Shown here piece by piece: positions 1 through 9,395 of a DNA stretch of 64,000 nt; position 1 is the stretch's first letter, and each line of letters begins with the position of its first letter. Source of the stretch: JAUSFM01 sp964343705 (GTDB lineage: Archaea > Nanobdellota > Nanobdellia > Woesearchaeales > UBA12501). Below the pieces are notes generated by a model. The model did not search any database, was not told the origin of the DNA, and worked only from the letters and a program-made list of their open reading frames with translations. The stretch spans positions 70,742 through 134,741 of the forward strand of contig CAYFJX010000007.1 of the NCBI GenBank assembly GCA_964343705.1, given 5' to 3'. The position numbers were made by a program, and so were the translations under genes.

Positions 1-1643
1 GCTGAGGTTACTAATCGTACACGATCAGTCCGATCAAGTCCATCAAGTGTCTCTTGGTACTCTGCCCATATTCTTCCTAAGTGTCGCTGTCCATGTTTTA
101 ATGCTCCATCTTTTGTTGTAAGTTTGTATGGACCTTGACTTTGGAATGGAGTATCCTCACCCTGGCGAGCATCGTCTTCATCAGCCCAGACAAAGTCATT
201 TTTTTCAATCTTTCCTTTGTCGACTAATAGTTGCGCGTTTTGTGAGGCAGTGTCTGGATAGATTTGATAATAACCTTGACTTAACTCCCATGCAACGAAG
301 TGGGTGGGTGGAAGTACTCGACTTGATTGTATCATTATGGTGTCTGCAACACTTTTTACAGATTGATGTTTAGGTTTGCGCAATCGTGATTCTTGTGTTC
401 CTAATAATAATGTTGCATCTTTGAAATCTTCGTATTGATCTTCAGGAATGTTCCACTCGTTCATACGTGCTCGTGTGGAACGTGGCAGCATTTCTAGCCA
501 TTCTTCTGGTGTTTCTGAATCGTAATGGTAACTCATTCGTTCACTGATTTTTCCATCGGCAGCAATGCCTTCATCAAATCTGCTTGAGTCAAGGAGGGCA
601 AACGCGTCACCTTGTTGTCCTTCTCTAAGAGGGATTGAATAGGGTATGTTTTCTTGTACTCTTTGTCTTACTTTTGCTTGTCTCATTTTTTCAGGATCAG
701 GGCGAACATGTTCATACAATGAGAATTCTGGGTGTTCGGTGAAGAATTTTCCGACATCTTCTAGACGAACGTTATCATGGCCTCTTTCAACAGCTTGTTG
801 AGACTGTTTTTTGCTGTGATACAGATGTGACATGATTGGTTTGGTTACTTTTACAGTGACTGGATCATTAAGAATAGTTATTGTCTTTCCACCACTTGTT
901 TTAAATCCAGCATCATGTGATCCAAACGCAGCCAAACGTTGTTTTTTATCTATATTTCCTGTGAATTGTGCAATTTCATAGTCTGCATCAGTGTCGGTCT
1001 TTTTGATTTTGACAGGGTAACTTGCTAGCAATTTTGGATCTTGTACACCAAGTTTCTTCTGCAAAAATGTCACAATATTTTTCCCAGGTGGTATTGTGTA
1101 CACTTCTTCTTTTTGCGCAACAATAATTCCAATATGTGAGTTCTTTCGTTTATCCTTGCCACTTGCCAGCGCTACTGGGTTGAAGACACTACCTTGGCGA
1201 TACATTGAGATTACATCGCCTGGTTTAAACTGGCCAAAATCATATTGTACTTGTTCCTTTAATCTATCATCAAATCCGCTAAATGGTTTTTTTGGGTTTA
1301 ATCGAGGATCACTTTCTTTCCAATACAGAGTTTTTCCTCCTGCTTTTCTAACATTAGATGACATTTCCCATGCATCACCATGCCTTCCAGTGTAATGATC
1401 AAAGGTTTGTTCTTCCCCTTCATTACCAAACTCTTTGTTCCAGCCACCTTCCATCCGCGACCATCGTCGTACAAATCCTGCACAGTGGACTTTTTCTAAG
1501 TTCATTTTTGTTGCCATTGCACAGCTTGGGTTAAGTTCTCTTCGTAATGTTCCTTGCGCAAGACTTTGTGCAACTTCTTTATGTGAAGAACGTTTTAGTG
1601 ATGCCACAGGTTCCTTGTCGCCTGCGTCATAGAAGTTTATTCC
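1..1643 (-). pseudogene. C-terminal part of frameshifted secreted peptidoglycan hydrolase, cut by window edge
   Basis: This frame stays open on the minus strand from about 1643 to the window edge and has no start codon of its own. Its translation aligns along its length with residues ~545 onward of the intact 1183-aa protein at 5262-8813. It has an NlpC/P60-like cysteine peptidase region: motif HCAGFV with the Cys codon at 1482-1484, GDVISMY, then NSHIGII with the His codon at 1134-1136. It ends with a lytic-transglycosylase (SLT)-like region: TQESRL with the Glu codon at 390-392, then QGYYQIYPDTA. It continues the 1637-3241 reading frame after a one-base shift near 1640. The C-terminus lies outside the window. 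The stops avoided over ~545 codons argue for a recent frameshift, or a sequencing error, rather than old decay. Function is inferred from motifs; substrate is unproven. Confidence 0.8.
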
Positions 1644-3241
1644 AACGGCACAATTGCTCTTGGATTATGCATACCTCTTTTTGTAATTAACTTGTTGTCT
1701 TTTCCTTTGTACTCTCCTGTGCCGGCGTTAACATCAACATTACCAACAATATCTGCTTTAATGCCTTTATCCAGGTGAAAAACATGTGCAATACCTTTGT
1801 GCGGTCGTAGTGTAACACGTGAGTTCTTACTGAGTTCTTTAAAGTATGCTTTGTTTACTTGTTCATCCCAAACACCATTAGGTTCAAGCCATCCTTTATC
1901 TTTGGAGGTAAACTCGTTTCGTGCATTATATGCGTTTTGCCATGCAACAAGTGCTTGATGTGTTCGACCGTCAAACTGACCAGTGGCAGGCACGCCGAGT
2001 ACGTCTTGTATTATTGCAACGTTTTTACCTTCGTTACTTGCTGTGTCGTAATAATATCCTTTTCTATAGGTGGTGCCTTGTAGGTTGAGAAAAAAGTTTG
2101 TTGGTTTTCCTGCTAGTACTTTGAGAGGGTCAAGAACCACTTCATATGCATTGCGATGCTTTCCAGTTGCGTACATTCGTGAGTTATCTGATGCAAAGAA
2201 AACTGTATTACCTTGTTGGTAATCTGTTCCTCCACCTGGTGCTCCTTTTTCAAGTAAGACACGCACACGACTGTTAAGACTTTTAACTTTGTATCCATTA
2301 ACATAGGCTGTGTTTCCAGGTTCAACGTGAAGATCTTGTTTAAAATTAATGCCATCATTTTCAACATCGTGAAGTGAGAAGGTACCTCCTATTTTTTGAG
2401 GGATTCCTCGTATTTTTGTAGGGTAAGTAAAGCGATACCTGTCTGGTTTTCCATTCTTTCCTTTTAGAATTACCATGTTTGCTGCTTTACTAAATGTAAA
2501 GTCACCAAACTGTGATGTTCTAAGTTGTACATCTCCTTTGCTATTAATGCTAAATATGCTTCGGCGAACTTCAACTCCGTCGAGTGTCCCTTGCATAAGA
2601 TGCATTTTTCCTTTATGCTCATTTACTGTGCCAGTGAATGTGTACCAATGTGGTGGATCTTGTTTTGAATCTTTTGGAATGAACTTTATTGTATTGTCTG
2701 GTTGTACTGCAAAGGCATATTTTTTTGCTAGTTTTTCTACAGCAATCTCTCCGTTTTTTGCCTTAATAGTTCCATGACGGGTATATTCTTGTACATCACC
2801 ATCCATAACAATGGCAACTCCTTTAGAAATAAGATATTTTGAAAAGGAGATTTTGTTATTATTGACATTTTTTGCTTGTTGTACAAAGAACTTTTTTGCA
2901 ACGTGCTGCTCATCTTTGAGTGTGGCACTACCAACAGAAAAAGATGATCTTCGAATAAAGTCTTCTGCATAGATTCTAACAAAGCTTCTGTCAAAGAAAC
3001 GAAGTTGTTCTTGCCTGTTCAATTTTTTCCATGCACCAAAATGAGCAAAATCACTATCTTGTGATTTGTGTAAGTTAAGGAGGTCTTGAGCAGTTGGTGC
3101 TTCTAGTTGCATAAATGCATCTACTGTTTCTATTCTTTTGTTGGTGTCTTCTGCGTTGACCGTTTGTAGAATGAGGATTGTAAATATTACTAGTGTAAAA
3201 ATTAGACTTACTACTTTACTTGTTTGTTTTTGATAGGACAT
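1637..3241 (-). CDS. N-terminal part of frameshifted secreted peptidoglycan hydrolase (paralogue of 5262-8813)
   Basis: 534 codons with an N-terminal signal peptide (hydrophobic stretch ~9-29, ending TVNA|ED). A beta-rich region follows, then a peptidoglycan-binding-like segment (AIIQDVLG...GQFDGRTHQALVAWQ). It aligns closely with residues 1 to ~530 of the 1183-aa protein at 5262-8813; compare TVDAFMQLEAPTAQDLLNLH with TFMELANPTADDLLKLH. The frame stops (NPRAIVPLE-stop) where the paralogue continues, and the missing half is found in another frame at 1-1643. TATA-like sequence lies at 3297-3306, with a purine-rich AGAGGA Shine-Dalgarno at 3247-3252, so this mRNA has a leader, unlike most neighbours. 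As it stands the product would keep secretion and wall binding but lose both catalytic domains. Confidence 0.85.
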   Translation of the reverse strand: MSYQKQTSKVVSLIFTLVIFTILILQTVNAEDTNKRIETVDAFMQLEAPTAQDLLNLHKSQDSDFAHFGAWKKLNRQEQLRFFDRSFVRIYAEDFIRRSSFSVGSATLKDEQHVAKKFFVQQAKNVNNNKISFSKYLISKGVAIVMDGDVQEYTRHGTIKAKNGEIAVEKLAKKYAFAVQPDNTIKFIPKDSKQDPPHWYTFTGTVNEHKGKMHLMQGTLDGVEVRRSIFSINSKGDVQLRTSQFGDFTFSKAANMVILKGKNGKPDRYRFTYPTKIRGIPQKIGGTFSLHDVENDGINFKQDLHVEPGNTAYVNGYKVKSLNSRVRVLLEKGAPGGGTDYQQGNTVFFASDNSRMYATGKHRNAYEVVLDPLKVLAGKPTNFFLNLQGTTYRKGYYYDTASNEGKNVAIIQDVLGVPATGQFDGRTHQALVAWQNAYNARNEFTSKDKGWLEPNGVWDEQVNKAYFKELSKNSRVTLRPHKGIAHVFHLDKGIKADIVGNVDVNAGTGEYKGKDNKLITKRGMHNPRAIVPLE

Positions 3242-3332
3242 TCGATTCCTCTTTTTAGCATGCAGACTACATGCAAGTGCAATTATTGGGAACTTTATTT
3301 ATAAATATTCTGTAGAAATCTATAAGAGACCA

Positions 3333-3995
3333 TCAAGGCAGAGCTTTAACTATGGTAATTGGTGATCCTTCCTTTAGTAAGCCTGCGTGAACATAGCTTT
3401 CAAGTTTGTCCATCTCGTTGTTTGTTACTACAACGCAGCCTTCACTAAAAACAGTTCGGGATCCGTGGCCATGTATTTCAATATAACTTCCTACTGTGTC
3501 ATCTGGTCCAACAAGACCATTTTTTTGTTGCATGGCAAAGTCTGCGTTGTCTTCTGCGTTTGGGTAGTTAAGAAGAAGTGCTTTGTAAAACTTGGTGAAT
3601 CCTTTTCCTTTTACTCTTTGAATTTTGTATTTTCCTTCTGGAGTTGTCATGTCTCCTTCTTTACGTTTGTCGTTGAAGGCATTTGCGCCAAGTTTTACTT
3701 TATACTGTTCTGTTGTTGTTCCACCACAAATAAGGTCTAGTGTTCGTGCTCCTTTATTCACTATGATACCACATTCTCCTGTTTTTTGAGTTTCAGCAAT
3801 AGTGTCTTGTACTTGTTCTTCATAGAGCTTCAGCTGAGTAGGGGATATACTATTTTTGACCATTGTGTAGGTCATTACCTGACTTGCAGCATACCAAGCT
3901 GCATCTCCTACTGCTTTTCGCCATGAAGGGACTGCAGCTGCCACGACTAGCTCTAAAGTTAGGATTGCGGTAGCTACGGCTGTTCTGAGTCTCAT
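3333..3995 (-). CDS. secreted L,D-transpeptidase (YkuD family)
   Basis: 220 aa with an N-terminal signal/anchor (MRLRTAVATAILTLELVVAAA). The C-terminal half is YkuD-like: KLGANAFNDKRKEG, then TTPEGKYKI, then the catalytic signature IEIHGHGSRTVFSEGC with His175/177, Ser184 and Cys187. The family uses this Cys to cross-link or exchange peptidoglycan stem peptides, and is essentially bacterial. In an archaeon without murein its likely target is a bacterial wall, or a moonlighting role. TATA at 4020-4027 puts the transcript start at or next to the ATG (leaderless). An 18-bp dyad at 4041-4058 sits just upstream and matches sites before the presumed immunity genes further right. The gene lies upstream of the frameshifted hydrolase on the same strand, and divergent from pilin/effector pair 1. 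Family call is strong; role is inference. Confidence 0.88.
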   Translation of the reverse strand: MRLRTAVATAILTLELVVAAAVPSWRKAVGDAAWYAASQVMTYTMVKNSISPTQLKLYEEQVQDTIAETQKTGECGIIVNKGARTLDLICGGTTTEQYKVKLGANAFNDKRKEGDMTTPEGKYKIQRVKGKGFTKFYKALLLNYPNAEDNADFAMQQKNGLVGPDDTVGSYIEIHGHGSRTVFSEGCVVVTNNEMDKLESYVHAGLLKEGSPITIVKALP

Positions 3996-4019
3996 ATCTG
4001 TCTAGGTAAGAATTTCCCC

Positions 4020-4058
4020 TTTATAAACCTTTCTATTTATAACCACTTGTAAGTGGTT
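4020..4058 (-). promoter_or_regulatory. promoter with 18-bp dyad operator, site a (L,D-transpeptidase)
   Basis: On the minus strand: perfect dyad AACCACTTACAAGTGGTT (4041-4058), 13 nt, then GAAAG as probable BRE and TATA TTTATAAA (4020-4027), about 28 nt before the ATG at 3995. The same arrangement recurs at 20058-20095, 25670-25708, 52978-53016 and 55226-55263. Confidence 0.75.
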
Positions 4059-4099
4059 AAATTGTGGTTATTTTGTGTGGGGGAAAAAATACAAGAAAA

Positions 4100-4108
4100 T
4101 TTATAAAT
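4100..4108 (+). promoter_or_regulatory. TATA box of pilin/effector module 1
   Basis: TTTATAAAT-type box about 40 nt before the ATG at 4145, giving a short leader that contains AAGGGGC before the start. Its upstream side holds the dyad at 4041-4058, so the same site could also act on this divergent promoter. Confidence 0.6.
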
Positions 4109-4144
4109 GATATTGGGTCTAATTACGTTGTAAAAGGGGCTTAG

Positions 4145-5269
4145 ATGGGGATTCAAAAAAAGGGGCAGTTATCACTGTATATGTTAGTAGGTATTGTACT
4201 TCTAATTGTGCTTCTTCTGTTGCTTAATGCAGATGAAGAGATTCTGTCAGATGACACACCTCCTGATACAAGCTTAGTTACTAAAACAGTGCATACAGGT
4301 GTTTCAACATGTCTTGAACACACTGGGCGTATGGGAATGCTCTTTGTTGCTGGCCGTGGAGGGTATTTTGTCCCACCAGATGACTACCTTGATTTTGCGG
4401 GAGAAGACTCACTTGTTGTGTCTAGCATACCATACTACCAAGTAGAGCATCAACTACATGTTCCAACTATTGAAACAGTGCAGGAATCTGTTGCTAGCTT
4501 TGTCAAAAATAGAATACACGAGTGTGTAGCAGGGATCGAGGTTGAAGGTCATGATATTACCTATGAAGAAGCAACAGTTGATGTAACAATTTCAACACAG
4601 GTTGGTGTAGATATTGCATCAGTAAAACTACATCTGCCAACAGTGGTTAGATCAATTGAGTCACAGCGTGAAACACGAATCACAAACTACAATGCTCATA
4701 TCCCAACGCGCATTGGTTCTGCTCTGCAGATTGCACAATCCATTGTTGAAGATAACAAAGATGAACTGTGCCTCAGTTGCCTTGTACAAAATACACCGAA
4801 GGATATGTATTTGCTTACGTTTGAAAGTAACCAACCACCCCATTATGTTGTGGTGTACCAACTAATGTACAATGAAACTTTTAGTAGGGAAGAATTTGTA
4901 GATGAAAAACACAGATCAATCTTTAAGTTTGCTGCAAAGTATGAATCAGATGAACATGAATACAAAAAGAAAGTTCGGATTATTAACACAGAAGAGTATG
5001 ATAATCTAACAGCACAAGTTGGAAAGCCATTTTCTTACACAGTGCAAACAAACAGTGATTCTGACTATTTGGCTGAAAGAGGCATTGTTTTTTCAGACAA
5101 TTCTGATTTTTTTGATGTCGATCCAGTGACAGGAGAAATTCACTTTACACCGACGACAAATACACGATCGCACTTGTTTACCATTAAAGTAACAGATGCA
5201 ACTGGGGAGTGGGACAGTGCTCTTGGACACATGGAAGTAACTGATGGAAGTGAGGTGACAAATGAATAA
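4145..5269 (+). CDS. pilin-like surface protein with C-terminal cadherin/Ig-like domain, module 1
   Basis: 374 aa. The N-terminus MGIQKKGQLSLYMLVGIVLL is an archaeal class III (prepilin) signal: basic, KKG|Q cleavage site, then a long hydrophobic helix that builds into a type IV pilus-like filament. A large extracellular domain follows (~35-275). The C-terminus (~280-370) resembles a dystroglycan-type cadherin repeat (VGKPFSYTV...FDVDPVTGEIHFTPTTNTRSHLFTIKVTD). It is paralogous to the proteins at 9396-10466 and 25896-26963, sharing the Cys near residue 56 and the YYQVEHQ/PYY region. Its stop overlaps the next gene by 8 nt, so it is translationally coupled to the secreted hydrolase. This pairing suggests it presents or anchors that hydrolase at the surface or pilus tip (inference). 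Confidence 0.82.
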   Translation: MGIQKKGQLSLYMLVGIVLLIVLLLLLNADEEILSDDTPPDTSLVTKTVHTGVSTCLEHTGRMGMLFVAGRGGYFVPPDDYLDFAGEDSLVVSSIPYYQVEHQLHVPTIETVQESVASFVKNRIHECVAGIEVEGHDITYEEATVDVTISTQVGVDIASVKLHLPTVVRSIESQRETRITNYNAHIPTRIGSALQIAQSIVEDNKDELCLSCLVQNTPKDMYLLTFESNQPPHYVVVYQLMYNETFSREEFVDEKHRSIFKFAAKYESDEHEYKKKVRIINTEEYDNLTAQVGKPFSYTVQTNSDSDYLAERGIVFSDNSDFFDVDPVTGEIHFTPTTNTRSHLFTIKVTDATGEWDSALGHMEVTDGSEVTNE

Positions 5270-8200
5270 AACGTTTGTGCCGCTCATGTGTGTATTGGTT
5301 TTGTTACTCTGTACTCCACTTGTTTTAGCAGGGAAAGAAGAAGTTGCGTTTGCAAAGAATCCAAACTTTGACACATTCATGGAACTAGCAAATCCAACTG
5401 CAGATGACTTGCTTAAATTACATTCTGATCCAAAATTTACCCATATTGGTGCTTTCAAAAAGCTTTCACCAAATGAAAAAGTTAAGTTTCTTCGACAGAA
5501 CTATGTTAACATCTACGCAGAGGTGTCCTTAAGAAAATTTACCTATACAGGTGCAAGCAAAGCAGACGAGTTGGAAATAGCTGACCTATTTTTTAGCAAG
5601 AAACCACGTAATGTAAATTTTAATCAACACTCATTCAGAAAGTTTATGCGTACCAATGGTGTTAACCTTGATCTTAAAGGGGATGTTACTGGGTATAAGA
5701 AAGGTGGAATTATTGTTGCTAAAAATGGAGAGTCAAACGTCATTAAACTCAGAAAAGAATTTGACTTTGAACTTGATGCTGATAAGGTGTTGTATCTTCG
5801 GAGAAAGGGTGGTGGGGCAGAAGCTCCTCGTCATACATTTACTGGAAGACTCCTTGCTGGAAAAAATGGAGCAGCACTTCTTGGTGGGACTTTTGACGGT
5901 AAACAAGTTGAGCATGCAAGTCGAATATACATTGATAGCAAAGATCGAGTTGTTATCAAAACAAAAAAGTTTGGATCAATAGAATTTGCTAGGCCGTCAT
6001 TATTGTTTTTCAAAAAAGGAGTTAAGGGTAGACCAGATAAGTATACTGTACAGAAAAATGCAAAGATTATGAATATTAAACACCGTGTGAGTGGCACTTT
6101 TTACTTGCGAGAAGGTGATATAACCAAAGGTATTGTTGTTCCACCTGGCGATGTTGCCTATGTTAATGGATACAAAGTAAAAGGTATTAATGATAAAGTT
6201 GCTGTTCGTTTTGAAGAAAAAAGATTAAAAGATGTAAAAAACCGACGAAAAAATGAGATTTATGTTGGTGCTAAAAGCGGTTTGGTAATGGCAAGTGTAG
6301 GAACAAGACCGTATGAAGTTGAGTTTGATCCTGCATCGGCAATAGCAGGACAACAACTTATTGGTCAATACAAAGGTTTTCTTGAAGTACCACGAAAGGG
6401 TTATGCATCTGGAAAAAAAGCAAAGCTCTATGATCCTGGCAGTAAAGATTTTTCAAATATTCTTATGATCCAAGGGATTGTTGGCGCAGACCAAATTGGA
6501 CGGATGACTAAAGGTACGGAAAAGAAGATTAAGGCCTGGCAAAACGCATTCAACAAAAGGAGAGGATTAAAAAGAGGGGACAAAGGATGGTTAAAACCAG
6601 ATGGAAAATGGAAAAATAAGGAAAGCAGGGCATTTTTCAATGACATTCGAGATACATCACCAATTGTGCTTCAACCTCAAGGAGGAACAGCAAGTGTTGA
6701 CCTTGCTAAAAAGGGCCTTGATATTAAAGTACAAGGCAAATTTAATTTTAATGCTGGTCCTGAGTCATATAAGTGGACAAATGGAAGAGTCATAGCAAAA
6801 AAAGGCTTTAGCAACCCACTTAGTTCTGCACCTTTTACTATGACAGCTCTTGATTCTAAGGGAAATGAAATAGCGACAATGCGAAGAGAAGGAACTGAGA
6901 CCTACATGTCAGCACTTAACAAAGGATTTACAAAAAAAGAGTTGTGTTTGCCGTGCTTTATGATTAGTCGTTTTGGTACTGAAAATCTCAAAGAAGCAAA
7001 GTGTGCAGGGTTTGTACAACGCTTAGGTCGTGTTGAAGGTGGTTGGAACAAGCGATATGGAAAAAATGAAGAAACCTTTGATGAATACACAGGTAGGTAT
7101 GGTAATGCGTGGCACATGGCGTCTAATGTTCTAGCAAAAGGTGGTGAAAGTTTGTTCTGGAAAGAGGATGGGGGGAGAGTTACTGATGAAGATACTAAAG
7201 TACGTAAAAAGAAATTAGGGAAACAAGTTACTTATGACTTTGATAATTTTAAGGAAGGTGATGTTATTGGCATTTATTTCACTGGAAGTAGTTATTTAGA
7301 CCAAGCTCTGGAGAAAGGGTTTAATGGGAGACAAAACACACATGTGGCAAAGGTTATGGCAGTGACTGAAGAAAATCATGATTTTGATCCAAACAAGGAT
7401 AAAAACTTGAAAAAATTTGTGCAGAAGAAAACAGGTGTAAGAAACAAAGCAATTCTTGCTAGTTATCCTGTGTGGGTAAAGGATGATGGTCAGCCTGACT
7501 CACAATACCGACGAGTGCGTATAAAAGATGGAAAGTATGTGTATGAGGACTCTGGAAAGCCTGCAAAGATTACTGCTGAATCAGATGTTTTAATCAAGAA
7601 AGCACTTATTTCACACCTTTGGCATCGTGGAAAGAGGCCAAAGCCAGATACGCGTGAGGAGCTAGAATACGATCTAAAAGCTATTCGGCAAGAGGATATG
7701 GGTAAACTCTTTAATGATCATCCTTCGTTTTCATTATATGAGCATATGCGGCCAAATGAAAAGAAAATGAAAGAAGCGCGTAAGACACAGAAAAGTGTTG
7801 TCCCAGTTCAAACACATGACAAGGATTTTAAAGAGCATCTAACTGCAATGGGATTCCCTGGCTATGAAGCTACAGTCCGCAGTGAACAAATACGGTTTGA
7901 GAATGCAATTAGAAATCCTCGAGCAGGCGACGTGCTTATGGTATCAAGAACACAAACACAGGAAGCTGATTCATCAGCTGATCTTCCATTAGCAGATGCG
8001 TTGGATGAACAAGGAGCATGGACACCTCAAAAGTGGGTTGATCTGATTCATGAATCAACCCCTAAGCGATTGGATGAATTTGATATTCCAGAGGAAGATG
8101 CTGAAGCCTTTACATTGTTAACTGCCTCAGTTGGTTTGCAAGAGTCAGGTTTGACAAGTAATCCATTGGGTAGAGACAAAATAGACAAGCATGGCGAGGA

Positions 8201-8813
8201 CATTGTTGCTTGGTGGGGAGACACACCACTAACTCCTGGACGTTTTGAGCGCTGGGCAAAATCAAAAGGCTATGGTTTCTACCAGGTTGGTTATGGTGAA
8301 GCAACTGATAGTGCACAGGCACTTGTTGAGGAGGGGAAGATACCTGAAAATGACGTGAAAAAAATAACTGATTTGACGTCTAAGGAAGGCTCTGTAAAGC
8401 ATGGTCAACGATACCTAGCCATGATGTGGAAACGATATGTAACGCCTGATATGAAAAGAGAGGATAAAATACAAATGATTGGTGCTTCGTTTAACTGTGG
8501 TCAGTGGTGTCCGCGTAATGCAGCATTACAAAAACAATTGAGTGATTTAACTGGTGATCCGCTCAAGCCTGATGGAAAAATTGGTGGCACTACAAAAGAG
8601 AGGTTTGAAGCTTATGCTGAAAAAACTGGTGTGCCTTTTGACCCAGGTAATTGGGGCGATGATCTTGACAACAGTGCTGTTGCAAAAGAAATTAGAAAGC
8701 GTTGGAAAGCAAAGTTCAAGAAAAATCCAAAGTATGCTAGAGTACCAGAGTGGAATTATGGAGAAGCTACTATTGCAAAATGTCGTCAACTTTCACACGC
8801 CTGTTCTGAATAA
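5262..8813 (+). CDS. secreted multidomain peptidoglycan hydrolase (PG-binding + NlpC/P60-like + SLT-like)
   Basis: 1183 aa. Signal peptide ~1-23 (LLLCTPLVLA|GK). Residues ~30-370 are a beta-rich region shared with the N-terminus of the 1637-3241 product. Residues ~399-460 look like a peptidoglycan-binding helical domain (ILMIQGIVG...GTEKKIKAWQ). Then comes a cysteine-peptidase region of NlpC/P60 or CHAP type: KCAGFVQRL with Cys581, EGDVIGIYF, and NTHVAKV with His694. At the C-terminus is a lysozyme-like SLT region: LQESGL with Glu961, GYGFYQV ~1003-1009, and GASFNCG 1074-1080 (the usual SLT sequence is AYNAG). GAGGTG, 5 nt before the ATG inside the pilin gene, is a good Shine-Dalgarno and fixes the start. 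A peptidase plus a glycan-strand cleaver would dismantle a bacterial wall. Domain calls come from motifs only. Confidence 0.82.
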   Translation: MNKTFVPLMCVLVLLLCTPLVLAGKEEVAFAKNPNFDTFMELANPTADDLLKLHSDPKFTHIGAFKKLSPNEKVKFLRQNYVNIYAEVSLRKFTYTGASKADELEIADLFFSKKPRNVNFNQHSFRKFMRTNGVNLDLKGDVTGYKKGGIIVAKNGESNVIKLRKEFDFELDADKVLYLRRKGGGAEAPRHTFTGRLLAGKNGAALLGGTFDGKQVEHASRIYIDSKDRVVIKTKKFGSIEFARPSLLFFKKGVKGRPDKYTVQKNAKIMNIKHRVSGTFYLREGDITKGIVVPPGDVAYVNGYKVKGINDKVAVRFEEKRLKDVKNRRKNEIYVGAKSGLVMASVGTRPYEVEFDPASAIAGQQLIGQYKGFLEVPRKGYASGKKAKLYDPGSKDFSNILMIQGIVGADQIGRMTKGTEKKIKAWQNAFNKRRGLKRGDKGWLKPDGKWKNKESRAFFNDIRDTSPIVLQPQGGTASVDLAKKGLDIKVQGKFNFNAGPESYKWTNGRVIAKKGFSNPLSSAPFTMTALDSKGNEIATMRREGTETYMSALNKGFTKKELCLPCFMISRFGTENLKEAKCAGFVQRLGRVEGGWNKRYGKNEETFDEYTGRYGNAWHMASNVLAKGGESLFWKEDGGRVTDEDTKVRKKKLGKQVTYDFDNFKEGDVIGIYFTGSSYLDQALEKGFNGRQNTHVAKVMAVTEENHDFDPNKDKNLKKFVQKKTGVRNKAILASYPVWVKDDGQPDSQYRRVRIKDGKYVYEDSGKPAKITAESDVLIKKALISHLWHRGKRPKPDTREELEYDLKAIRQEDMGKLFNDHPSFSLYEHMRPNEKKMKEARKTQKSVVPVQTHDKDFKEHLTAMGFPGYEATVRSEQIRFENAIRNPRAGDVLMVSRTQTQEADSSADLPLADALDEQGAWTPQKWVDLIHESTPKRLDEFDIPEEDAEAFTLLTASVGLQESGLTSNPLGRDKIDKHGEDIVAWWGDTPLTPGRFERWAKSKGYGFYQVGYGEATDSAQALVEEGKIPENDVKKITDLTSKEGSVKHGQRYLAMMWKRYVTPDMKREDKIQMIGASFNCGQWCPRNAALQKQLSDLTGDPLKPDGKIGGTTKERFEAYAEKTGVPFDPGNWGDDLDNSAVAKEIRKRWKAKFKKNPKYARVPEWNYGEATIAKCRQLSHACSE

Positions 8814-8851
8814 GTATGAAATTAAGTAAGAAATAATTCTTAATAATAATC

Positions 8852-9283
8852 TTAATAACGTCCTATGACGTCGATATCACGAATTAACCCAACTTGTTTA
8901 TGCATGGTAGCTTTGCCACAATACGGGCATCGTTGAGGAAGTTCTCTTTTCTTTAAAGAATAACCACAATTCATGCACTTAAATTCTTGCATAAAATTCT
9001 TTTTAACTTGTACTTTTTCTCGTGCTTGCTTTTTTTCTTTTTCTTGTTTTTCATATGCTTCAATAGTCATTGCACCAGGAGCACTCGGTGTTGGGATGTT
9101 CTCTAATTCAACATAGTCATCTGGAATTTTCTTTTTTACTTTTTTTGATGAAATACATGCAAGGCACTCAAGTGAGTCTCCTTTTGGTCTGCAACTTAGT
9201 TGGGCCATTTTGAATAATGCGCCACACCGTGAACAAGGTATGCGCAGTTCTCCCTTTTCCATGTCAGTTTCACTGTCTTTCAT
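8852..9283 (-). CDS. double zinc-ribbon protein of unknown function
   Basis: 143 aa from the chosen start; an upstream ATG at 9337 would add 18 residues. I chose 9283 because a TATA-like TTTTTATATT (9303-9312) lies about 25 nt upstream, giving a leaderless mRNA. The N-terminal ribbon is CSRC...C...CLAC; a charged Lys/Glu-rich linker follows; the C-terminal ribbon is CMNCGYSLKKRELPQRCPYC. No enzymatic motif is visible. Archaeal genomes carry many such small zinc-ribbon proteins, often linked to nucleic acids. It sits between modules 1 and 2 and converges with the hydrolase gene (38-nt gap). It has no signal peptide. Its promoter lacks the spaced dyad seen at the presumed immunity genes. Confidence 0.75.
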   Translation of the reverse strand: MKDSETDMEKGELRIPCSRCGALFKMAQLSCRPKGDSLECLACISSKKVKKKIPDDYVELENIPTPSAPGAMTIEAYEKQEKEKKQAREKVQVKKNFMQEFKCMNCGYSLKKRELPQRCPYCGKATMHKQVGLIRDIDVIGRY

Positions 9284-9360
9284 GTGACTATTCAAGGGGA
9301 GTGGAATATAAAAAGTTATAGGTGGTAAAATGGACAAAATTAAGATAAAAAACTCACAAC

Positions 9361-9370
9361 CTTTATAAAT
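9361..9370 (+). promoter_or_regulatory. TATA box of pilin/effector module 2
   Basis: CTTTATAAAT centred about 30 nt before the ATG at 9396, giving a leaderless transcript. The box and the first ~25 nt of the gene (CTAATGTACAAAAAAAGGGG) are almost the same as at 25861-25920 for module 3, whereas module 1 differs. Confidence 0.7.
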
Positions 9371-9395
9371 GAAAATTGCTTAAAATTGCTTGCTA

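Noticed and set aside
128..1632. Plus-strand frames at the left edge
   Set aside because: The minus strand holds an unbroken frame homologous to the intact hydrolase over the same bases.
1636..1646. Programmed frameshift in the hydrolase gene
   Set aside because: No slippery heptamer, pseudoknot or similar signal, and the paralogue is encoded in one frame.
9310..9327. Possible sixth dyad before the zinc-ribbon gene (TATAGGTGGTA)
   Set aside because: Partial match only, and it overlaps the TATA region instead of lying 11-13 nt upstream as in the other five.
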